7,379 nucleotides of DNA. Origin: Pseudomonadota bacterium. GTDB lineage: Bacteria > Pseudomonadota > Alphaproteobacteria > Rhizobiales > Xanthobacteraceae. A model generated the notes under the pieces. It saw only the letters and a list, made by a program, of their open reading frames with translations. It did no database searches and was not told where the DNA came from. Numbering within the stretch: the stretch's first letter is position 1; the number at the start of each line of letters is the position of its first letter. The stretch spans positions 1-7,379 of the forward strand of contig JAKAMD010000174.1 in NCBI GenBank assembly GCA_021823875.1, written 5' to 3'. Below are positions 1 through 7,379 of this stretch, one piece after another. Position numbers and translations under genes: made by a program.

Positions 1-951
1 TTCGGCATCGGAAATCTTCAAGCCGCGCACGTGGTCGACGCAATCGAGCATGCCCATGTCGTAGGGGTAGTCGCTGCCCAGCAGCACATGGTCGGCGCCG
101 ACATGGCCGATCATGAATTCCAAGACCGGCGCCGAATGCAGGATGGTGTCGTAGTAGAAACGGCGGGCGATATCGACCGGCTGCTCCTTCACGTTCTTCT
201 TCGGCTCCGGCCGCACCTTCCAGCCATGCTCCCAGCGCGCCGCCTGATAGGGCGTGAAGCCGCCACCATGGGCGAGGCAGACCTTCAGCTTCGGGTAGCG
301 GTCCATCACCCCGCCGAAGATCAGGCAGGCGGCAGCGATCGTGGTGTCGAGCGGATTGCCGATCAGGTTGTTGAGATAATAGGACTTCATCCGGTCGGCG
401 CCGGCGATGTTGTTGGGATGAATGAAGACGAAGGCGCCGGTCTCCTCCGCCGTCGCCCATACCGGTTCGAAGCTCGGATCGTCGAGATTCTTGCCCATGA
501 TGTTGGAGGCGAACATGGTGCCCTGCAGGCCGAGCTTGCTGACCGCGCGCTTGAGTTCGTCGGCGGCCTTCTCGGGCGCCTGCATCGGCAGCGTGGCAAT
601 GCCTAAGAAGCGGGTCGGATGCGCCGCGATATGCTTGGCCATCTGGTCGTTCTGGATCATCGCGGTGGCGACGCCCAGCGCGGCCTCCTGGTTGTAGAGA
701 TAGGTCTGCGGCGTTGCCGACAGCACCTGCACGTCGACGCCGGCGGCATCCATGTCGCGCAGCCGCTGCGCCAGATCGAAGCCGCCACGCGGGAACGGCC
801 GGTAGGCCACGCCGCCGACGTCGAGCGTGGCGAATTCAGCGTCGATCGGCGTGATCGTGACCGGCACCGACGGCGCCTCCTTGCGCAGCAGCGCGGCGGT
901 CTCTTCGGTCAGCACGTGGGTGTGGACGTCGATGGTGCGCACTTCGCTCAT
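1..951 (-). CDS. ACMSD-family amidohydrolase/decarboxylase, 3' end beyond window
   Basis: The frame stays open for 317 codons from ATG at 951 and has no stop before the window edge, so the C-terminus is missing (probably about 20 residues by comparison with ACMSD proteins of roughly 335). The start is supported by AGAGGA four bases upstream. The protein is an amidohydrolase-2 (PF04909) TIM barrel. Visible metal and catalytic residues are H10 and H12 (DVHTH), H178 (FIHPNN), H228 (LAHGGG) and D294 (GSDYPYD). These match, nearly position for position, the zinc ligands and catalytic histidine of Pseudomonas fluorescens ACMSD. R51 and R239 fall where that enzyme has its two substrate-carboxylate arginines (recalled, not aligned by software). 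It is therefore probably a cytosolic, zinc-dependent, non-oxidative decarboxylase acting on a carboxylated substrate such as an aminocarboxymuconate semialdehyde or a related aromatic-ring product. The exact substrate is unknown. It is divergent from tctC, which suggests a shared catabolic role. Confidence 0.9.
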   Translation of the reverse strand, partial: MSEVRTIDVHTHVLTEETAALLRKEAPSVPVTITPIDAEFATLDVGGVAYRPFPRGGFDLAQRLRDMDAAGVDVQVLSATPQTYLYNQEAALGVATAMIQNDQMAKHIAAHPTRFLGIATLPMQAPEKAADELKRAVSKLGLQGTMFASNIMGKNLDDPSFEPVWATAEETGAFVFIHPNNIAGADRMKSYYLNNLIGNPLDTTIAAACLIFGGVMDRYPKLKVCLAHGGGFTPYQAARWEHGWKVRPEPKKNVKEQPVDIARRFYYDTILHSAPVLEFMIGHVGADHVLLGSDYPYDMGMLDCVDHVRGLKISDAE

Positions 952-1108
952 TTCATCCTCTGGAAATTCATGGGTCGTGGCATGCGATTGGAGCGTGTGG
1001 GTGCCGCATTAACGGCGGTCGTGCAAGCCCCCTTGCTCCCGGCGCAAAACCGCCCCCCGGCGGCCGCGATCACGCGGCCCGGGCAAAAGGCCGGTGTCGT
1101 GGTACTCC

Positions 1109-1226
1109 TTAGGCGGCCTCGCCAGCGGAACCGGTCGGGCTGGTCACGGCGGACACGATCGTTGCGGCCGCGCCCGCTGCACCCGCCGCGAAGTTGCGGC
1201 GCAATTTTTTTTGTGTCTTTTTTCAC
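1109..1226 (-). pseudogene. possible frameshifted remnant of a small Tat-signal protein
   Basis: On the minus strand a GTG at 1226 opens a reading MKKDTKK and then enters a run of eight A (T8 at 1205-1212 on the plus strand). As written, the frame continues as low-complexity arginine-rich sequence. If one A is removed from the run, the reading becomes MKKDTKKLRRNFAAGAAG followed by AAATIVSAVTSPTGSAGEAA and a TAA stop at 1111-1109. This resembles a twin-arginine signal peptide: basic n-region, RRNF, alanine/glycine-rich h-region. Whole-protein length would be only 38 residues. It could be a decayed gene, a sequencing error in the homopolymer, a slippage-expressed peptide, or chance in GC-rich DNA. 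No convincing ribosome-binding site is visible, only GGAT about nine bases upstream of the GTG. Confidence 0.22.
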
Positions 1227-1368
1227 GCAATATCCAAGGCAGCGCCGTAGGTGATGCCTGAAAATTTATTGGCGAATGGAAAAAATCGTATCCGGAACAG
1301 CCCATGGACAAGCCGCGCCACCCCCGCCACGGCCGCTCCTACGTCCTTCTGCGGGTCAGACGGATGAC

Positions 1369-1393
1369 TTGACCACGATCTTGATCGCGTCAA
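1369..1393 (+). promoter_or_regulatory. nested inverted repeat upstream of tctC, candidate operator/promoter
   Basis: Outer arms TTGAC (1369-1373) and GTCAA (1389-1393) enclose inner arms CGATC (1376-1380) and GATCG (1383-1387) around a central TT. The symmetry is off by one base between the inner and outer arms. The left outer arm is also TTGACC, a good -35 match, and AACATT at 1392-1397 lies 17 bases downstream as a weak -10 (3 of 6). The repeat sits about 60 bases before the tctC start, a sensible place for a dimeric regulator to bind. No regulator gene lies in the window, so the binding protein is unknown. Confidence 0.35.
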
Positions 1394-1439
1394 CATTCCG
1401 ACCGCCGTCGCCGCTTTCTTTTCGACCAAGAAGACAACC

Positions 1440-1445
1440 AGGAGG
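1440..1445 (+). promoter_or_regulatory. ribosome-binding site of tctC
   Basis: A full-consensus AGGAGG lies six bases before the ATG at 1452. It also sits two bases before an out-of-frame ATG at 1448, which is too close to be used. This fixes 1452 as the tctC start. Confidence 0.85.
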
Positions 1446-1451
1446 AAATGT

Positions 1452-2420
1452 ATGAGGAAATGGATATTGAGCTTGGCCTTGGGGCTGGCCTGCATCGGCC
1501 CGGCATCGGCCGACAACTTCCCGTCGCGGCCGATCACTTTGATCGTGCCGCTCGGGGTCGGCGGTTCCACCGATGTCATTGGAAGACTCGTGGCCGAGGG
1601 CATGCGCAAGGCGCTCAAGCAGCCGATCGTCGTGGAAAATGTTGCCGGTGCCGGCGGGGTGATCGGCGTCGACCGCGTCGTTCATGCGCGGCCTGACGGC
1701 TACACCATGCTGATCGGCCAATGGGGCACCAATGTCGCCACCGGCGCGATCTACAAGCTGAAGTTCGATCTGTTGAAGGATCTCCAGCCGGTCGGGTTGA
1801 TCGCAACGCAGCCTTTCCTGGTCGTCGCACGCAAGACCATGCCCGCCAATAATCTCAAGGAACTGATCGCCTGGATCAGGGCCCATCCCGACAAGGCCAC
1901 GGAAGGCAATTCGGGTGTCGGCTCGCCGAGCCATGTCAGCGGCATCCTGTTCCAGAAGGCGATCAACTCGCCGATCCAGATGATCCCCTATCGCAGCGCC
2001 GGCGAGTCGACGCAGGCGATCGTCTCCGGACAGATCGACGTGCTGCTCAACACGCCTGCCGTCTCCATGGCGCAACTGAAAGCGGGACAGGTCAAAGTCT
2101 TCGCCGTCACCGCGCCGAAACGCATGGCGATCGCGCCGGAGATCCCGACGACGGACGAAGCCGGCTTGCCGGGCTTCTATTTCACGTTCTGGCATGCCTT
2201 ATGGGTGCCGAAGGACACGCCCAAAGCGGTCGTCGCCACGCTCAATAACGCGTTGCGCGCGACCCTGGCCGATCCGGAAACCCGCAAGAAGCTGACCGCG
2301 CTCGCCCAGGATATCTTTACGCCTGAGGAGCAGAGCCCGGAGGCGCTGGCCAAGTTCCAGAAGGCCGAGATCGAGAAGTGGTGGCCGATCATCCGGGCAG
2401 CCGGCATCAAGCCGCATTGA
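1452..2420 (+). CDS. TctC/Bug-family periplasmic solute-binding protein
   Basis: This is a complete protein of 322 residues, the usual length for the Bug/TctC family (PF03401). It is the extracytoplasmic binding component of tripartite tricarboxylate transporters, capturing a carboxylate ligand in the periplasm. Residues 1-20 form a Sec signal peptide (basic RK, hydrophobic core, probable cleavage after ASA). C14 is not in a good lipobox, because G rather than L/V/I stands at -3, so a soluble protein is expected. Family landmarks are SRPITLIVPLGVGGSTDVIGR (about 25-45), VENVAGAGG (61-69), PDGYTML (81-87), GVGSPSH (155-161), IPYRSAGESTQAIVSGQIDVLLN (about 178-200) and the WHALWVPKDTP region (247-257). 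No tctA or tctB membrane gene is present, so it is an orphan receptor here, as is common for this expanded family. Its ligand is unknown. The divergent ACMSD-like gene hints at an aromatic or carboxylate catabolite. Confidence 0.95.
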   Translation: MRKWILSLALGLACIGPASADNFPSRPITLIVPLGVGGSTDVIGRLVAEGMRKALKQPIVVENVAGAGGVIGVDRVVHARPDGYTMLIGQWGTNVATGAIYKLKFDLLKDLQPVGLIATQPFLVVARKTMPANNLKELIAWIRAHPDKATEGNSGVGSPSHVSGILFQKAINSPIQMIPYRSAGESTQAIVSGQIDVLLNTPAVSMAQLKAGQVKVFAVTAPKRMAIAPEIPTTDEAGLPGFYFTFWHALWVPKDTPKAVVATLNNALRATLADPETRKKLTALAQDIFTPEEQSPEALAKFQKAEIEKWWPIIRAAGIKPH

Positions 2421-2439
2421 GCGATATCGACCTGCACTG

Positions 2440-2477
2440 AAAAACAAGGTCCGCCAGCATTCCCTGGCGGACCTTTT
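2440..2477. terminator. strong hairpin, probable bidirectional terminator
   Basis: A perfect 12-bp stem (2446-2457 pairing with 2464-2475, arm AAGGTCCGCCAG) closes a six-base loop. It lies 25 bases after the tctC stop and 30 bases after the stop of the convergent methyltransferase gene. Read on the minus strand, the stem is followed by GTTTTT (2445-2440), a good intrinsic-terminator tail. Read on the plus strand, it is followed by TT and then GATTTT, a weaker tail. It most likely ends transcription from both sides. Confidence 0.85.
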
Positions 2478-2505
2478 GATTTTCGAGCTCGCGATCGGCC
2501 GCGCG

Positions 2506-3480
2506 CTACACGTCGACGATGTCGCCCCAATCGCAGCGCTTGGCCGCCCTGTAGGCTTCTTTGTCCCTGCGCTCGATCAGCCGTTGTTCCGGACGGTCCG
2601 GCTTGCACAGCGTCAAGACGACGCCGGCCTTGCTGACCTTCGGCGTGGCCAGAATGCGCTGCCCTCTCGGGAGGTCGGCAACGCCCTTGCCCGCGACCAG
2701 GTAACAGAACTTTTCGTCTTCGAAGGGAACATGAGCACCCTTGGTGATCATATGGTCGCGCGAGCGCGCCAGGCGGACCGCGAAATGGCACCAGCGGGTG
2801 CTGTCGCGCAAAGGGCAATGGCTCTCGTGCGAGCAGGGCGCCACGATCCGCGCGCCTTGCGCGATCAGCATATCGCGGCAGGTCAGGATGCGCTGGAATC
2901 CGGCAACGGTGCCCGGCTCGACGATCACCAGCAGCCGGTCGGCGCGCTGCCATAGCGCCGCGAGCAGATCGTTCAACGCGGCCGGCGCCATTTCGGTCAA
3001 AGCGTAGCTCGCCAGCACCATATCGGCGCTGGGCGCGCTCTCCAGCGTTGCCGCAAGATCGCCCAGAACGAAATCAATGGCGGTCGATTGCCGTTGGCTG
3101 GCGTCGTGAAACACGCGCGCGAGATCGAGCAGGCGCGCATTGCCGTCGATCAGGGTCGCCCGCTGCACCGACGGCCAGGCCTCGACGCCCGCCCAGCTCG
3201 CCGTGCCGGGCCCTGCCCCCACGTCGAGAATCGAGCGCGGCTGGAAGCCGGGAATGAGGGCGATGGTCTGGGCGAGCGCAGCGTGGACCGCCGCATAGGT
3301 CGCCGGCATGCGCACCAGGGCATAGGCGAGCGCATCCAAGTCGGAGCGCACGACCGCGCTTGAGCCGCCTGCCCGGTAGCTATCGGAAATGGCTTTGGCG
3401 CGATCGCGCAGGACGCCGCGCGCGACATGGTCCAACTTGCCTTGCAGCGCCGCGCTGATCCAGGCCGGCAACCCGCTCAT
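2506..3480 (-). CDS. Rsm22/METTL17-family methyltransferase-like ribosome-associated protein
   Basis: This 324-residue protein belongs to the Rsm22 family (PF09243), the bacterial relatives of yeast mitochondrial Rsm22 and human METTL17, which act in small-ribosomal-subunit maturation. The N-terminal helical part carries RAKAISDSYRAGG (about 27-39). The SAM-binding Rossmann motif I is ILDVGAGPGTAS (84-95), with LIDGN (110-114) as the probable acidic loop. Next come LASYALTEM (156-164) and VEPGT (187-191). APCSHESHCPL (214-224) with WC (230-231) and LTLC (289-292) supplies C216, C222, C231 and C292, spaced much like the four [4Fe-4S] ligands reported for METTL17. The ending KRCDWGD fits the family. 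The start ATG lies 36 bases after the gyrB stop on the same strand, so co-transcription with gyrB is likely; the upstream SD is weak. Methyltransferase activity is unproven for this family, and an assembly-factor role is the safer inference. Confidence 0.9.
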   Translation of the reverse strand: MSGLPAWISAALQGKLDHVARGVLRDRAKAISDSYRAGGSSAVVRSDLDALAYALVRMPATYAAVHAALAQTIALIPGFQPRSILDVGAGPGTASWAGVEAWPSVQRATLIDGNARLLDLARVFHDASQRQSTAIDFVLGDLAATLESAPSADMVLASYALTEMAPAALNDLLAALWQRADRLLVIVEPGTVAGFQRILTCRDMLIAQGARIVAPCSHESHCPLRDSTRWCHFAVRLARSRDHMITKGAHVPFEDEKFCYLVAGKGVADLPRGQRILATPKVSKAGVVLTLCKPDRPEQRLIERRDKEAYRAAKRCDWGDIVDV

Positions 3481-3516
3481 CGCCCGCCGGCCACTCGCCG
3501 CGATGCGGCAAGCCGC

Positions 3517-5970
<2,454 letters not shown>

Positions 5971-5977
5971 CGGCGGC

Positions 5978-5983
5978 ACCTTT
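5978..5983 (-). promoter_or_regulatory. ribosome-binding site of gyrB
   Basis: AAAGGT on the minus strand ends seven bases before ATG 5970. It is a partial Shine-Dalgarno match but the only purine-rich site nearby. It favours ATG 5970 over the upstream GTG 5979, whose first base would fall inside this site. Confidence 0.5.
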
Positions 5984-6067
5984 GCGGCGTTCAGAAGAAA
6001 TTTGAATCGGATTGACGTGTTTGTGTGACACGAATTTCAGGCCTCGTACAGAGCAAAGTGACCAGTC

Positions 6068-6097
6068 ATAATATGTTGATTTGAAAGCCTTTTTTAA
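6068..6097 (-). promoter_or_regulatory. candidate gyrB promoter
   Basis: On the minus strand, TTAAAA (6097-6092) and TATTAT (6073-6068) are separated by 18 bases, matching the sigma-70 -35 at 4 of 6 and the -10 at 5 of 6 positions. Transcription would begin near 6060 and leave a leader of about 90 bases before ATG 5970. The leader contains a short inverted repeat CGTGT/ACACG (6016-6032 area) of unknown meaning. The -10 is good, but the -35 is only moderate. Confidence 0.4.
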
Positions 6098-6240
6098 AGA
6101 TGTCGCGGTACGAAAAAATGGCGTTTTGCGGGCCCGGAAAGGATCGAATCGACCCCCCTTTGAACAGGCTGCAACACTGCCATTGAAACGCCTTGTCCGG
6201 CGTGCAATTGCGCTGGTGAACGTTCCCGAAATTGCCTTCC

Positions 6241-7379
6241 ATGCGTCTGATCAACCCACGCTTTGAGGTCCCGCATCGCCTTCGCGCCATCGTGCGCGCC
6301 CGCGAGTCGAGCGTCATTGTGCTGGCGGCGGTGGTCGGGGTGTTCGGCGGTCTGGTGGTCGCCGCCATGGGCTGGGCGGTCGGCCTCATGCACCTGACCT
6401 TCTTCGGGCTCGATCCCGGCGAGCGGCTGTCGGGCCGTATCGCGCTCGACCCGTTCTATGCCTTTTTCACGCCCTGCATCGGCGGCCTGCTGTTCGGCTT
6501 GGCCACCGCCTACATCACCCGTCGGCGCGGCACCGAGGTCGACCCGATTGAAGCCAACGCCCTGCATGGCGGGCGCATGTCCATGCGCGGCAGCCTGATC
6601 GTGGCGGCTCAGACCGTGTGGTCGAGCGGGGTCGGCGCCTCGGTCGGCCTGGAGGCCGGCTATACCCAACTCTCCAGCGGCATCGCCTCGGCGATCGGGC
6701 AGGCCTTCCGCCTGCGCCGTGCCGACATGCGGGTGCTGGTGGGGGCAGCGTCCGCCGCCGCTATCGCCGGCGCCTTCGGCGCGCCCCTCGGTGGCGCTTT
6801 CTACGGCTTCGAACTGATCATCGGCAGCTATTCCCTCGCCTCGCTGGCTCCGGTCGGCATGGCGTCCCTGCTCGGCTATCTGACCGCGCAAGCCTTCACG
6901 CCGACCCGCCTTGGCATCGAGACCGGTACGGTATCGACGCTCGCGGTGCATGATCTGGTGGTGGCCGGCGGCTTCGGCGTGCTGGCGGCCATTTTCGGCA
7001 TCGCTCTGATGCGCGGAGTGGCGACCTGCGAGCACCTGTTCACGCGCTTCAAGGTGAAGCCGGCACTGCGGCCAATGATCGCCGGCGCCATTGTCGGGTT
7101 GCTCGCCATGGAGTCGCCGCAGGTGATGTCATCCGGCCACGGCGCCCTACACCTGACCGGCCTGTTCAAGCTACCGCTCGAAACCCTGGCGATCATGTTA
7201 TTCCTGAAGGCGCTCGCCTCCATGGTCTCGCTCGGCTCCGGCTTCCGCGGCGGGTTGTTCTTCGCCTCCCTCCTGCTCGGCGCGCTGGGCGGGCAATTGT
7301 TCGCCACCAGCGTCGTCTCCATAGTGCCGGGCATGCAGCTCGACCCCGACGCCTACGCCATCATCGGGTTGTCGGCGCT
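6241..7379 (+). CDS. ClC-family chloride channel/transporter, 3' end beyond window
   Basis: The frame is open from ATG 6241 to the window edge (379 codons, no stop), so the C-terminal part is missing. It is an inner-membrane ClC protein (PF00654) with many hydrophobic helices starting near residue 24. Recognisable family regions are GASVGLEAGYTQ (132-143), with E138 at the place of the gating glutamate; GAFGAPLGGAFYGFEL (177-192); and GSGFRGGLFFASLLLG (332-347). The usual signatures are altered: no GSGIP (residues 97-108 read GTEVDPIEANAL), GLEAG instead of GREGP, and GLFFA instead of GIFAP. By ungapped comparison from APL, E. coli ClC E203 (the internal proton glutamate) corresponds to L192. 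It may therefore be a chloride channel or a differently coupled transporter, but which ion it carries cannot be read from sequence. No ribosome-binding site is visible before 6241, and an in-frame TGA at 6217 limits upstream extension. It is divergent from gyrB with no clear functional link. Confidence 0.9.
   Translation, partial: MRLINPRFEVPHRLRAIVRARESSVIVLAAVVGVFGGLVVAAMGWAVGLMHLTFFGLDPGERLSGRIALDPFYAFFTPCIGGLLFGLATAYITRRRGTEVDPIEANALHGGRMSMRGSLIVAAQTVWSSGVGASVGLEAGYTQLSSGIASAIGQAFRLRRADMRVLVGAASAAAIAGAFGAPLGGAFYGFELIIGSYSLASLAPVGMASLLGYLTAQAFTPTRLGIETGTVSTLAVHDLVVAGGFGVLAAIFGIALMRGVATCEHLFTRFKVKPALRPMIAGAIVGLLAMESPQVMSSGHGALHLTGLFKLPLETLAIMLFLKALASMVSLGSGFRGGLFFASLLLGALGGQLFATSVVSIVPGMQLDPDAYAIIGLSA

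Larger units (their letters stand above)
952..1451. other. 500-base divergent intergenic region
   Basis: This region separates the minus-strand amidohydrolase from plus-strand tctC, and I find no intact gene in it. Positions 1201-1290 are clearly AT-rich compared with their surroundings, including a run of eight T (1205-1212) and AAAATTTATT at 1261, as expected of promoter DNA. Positions 1021-1200 are very GC-rich. On the minus strand, 1226 to 1109 can be read as a broken small ORF with a Tat-like sequence. At 1369-1393 there is a nested inverted repeat close to tctC. I could not identify a convincing promoter for the amidohydrolase; weak minus-strand matches around 1260-1310 have poor spacing. 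Confidence 0.6.

Noticed and set aside
619..1254. Plus-strand open frame (211 codons) opposite the amidohydrolase start and crossing the intergenic region
   Set aside because: It is antisense to a well-supported enzyme with conserved metal ligands, is rich in R/H/G/A, and has no family motif.
1488..1497. Cysteine 14 of the TctC protein as a lipoprotein lipobox
   Set aside because: Position -3 is glycine rather than L/V/I, and a better signal-peptidase-I site (ASA) follows at residues 18-20.
1356..2195. Long minus-strand open frame (279 codons) antisense to tctC
   Set aside because: It lies opposite a clear TctC protein with a perfect ribosome-binding site. Its translation is arginine/aspartate/glycine-rich without recognisable motifs, as expected of an antisense shadow in GC-rich DNA.
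2177..2953. Minus-strand 258-codon frame spanning the tctC 3' end, the terminator and part of the Rsm22-like gene
   Set aside because: It reads through the intrinsic terminator and overlaps two well-supported genes in the wrong frame. Its sequence is low-complexity.
6188..6212. Small hairpin (ACGCC/GGCGT) and adjacent palindrome GCAATTGC upstream of the ClC gene
   Set aside because: The stem is only five base pairs, has no U-tract and matches no riboswitch or RNA family I recognise. It is likely chance.
6094..7035. Minus-strand open frame (313 codons) opposite the ClC gene
   Set aside because: The plus strand encodes a clear multi-helix ClC protein. The antisense product is highly polar, rich in R, G, H and A, and looks like a codon-bias shadow.

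Overview
The window is about 7.4 kb of GC-rich DNA with third-position GC bias. The GyrB sequence, an Rsm22-family methyltransferase gene directly behind gyrB, and a Bug/TctC periplasmic binding protein all suggest an alphaproteobacterium, probably Hyphomicrobiales (Bradyrhizobium/Rhodopseudomonas-like breadth). That placement is inferred from protein character only.

Layout from left to right. (1) An amidohydrolase of the ACMSD decarboxylase family lies on the minus strand and runs off the left edge. (2) A 500-base divergent intergenic region follows. It holds an AT-rich patch, a possible frameshifted remnant of a small Tat-signal protein, and a nested inverted repeat just upstream of the next gene. 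(3) A complete tripartite-tricarboxylate-transporter (TctC/Bug) binding protein lies on the plus strand. (4) A strong hairpin, probably a bidirectional terminator, separates it from the convergent gene pair behind it. (5) On the minus strand are gyrB and, 36 bases downstream of it, an Rsm22/METTL17-type methyltransferase-like gene with four cysteines positioned like an iron-sulfur site. (6) A divergent promoter region of about 270 bases follows. (7) A ClC-family chloride channel/transporter gene lies on the plus strand and runs off the right edge, with unusual signature motifs.

The left third looks like a small catabolic/uptake module: an ACMSD-like decarboxylase divergent from an orphan solute-binding protein, with no tctA/tctB and no regulator in view. 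The middle is housekeeping: DNA supercoiling and probable small-subunit ribosome maturation, likely co-transcribed. gyrB is not preceded by recF here, because its upstream neighbour is the divergent ClC gene.

I see no new defence, mobile or RNA-based system. The observations most worth checking are the divergent ClC filter and proton-path residues, the cysteine set in the Rsm22-like protein, the 24-base tandem duplication at the gyrB N-terminus, the frameshifted Tat-like ORF, and the inverted repeat upstream of tctC.
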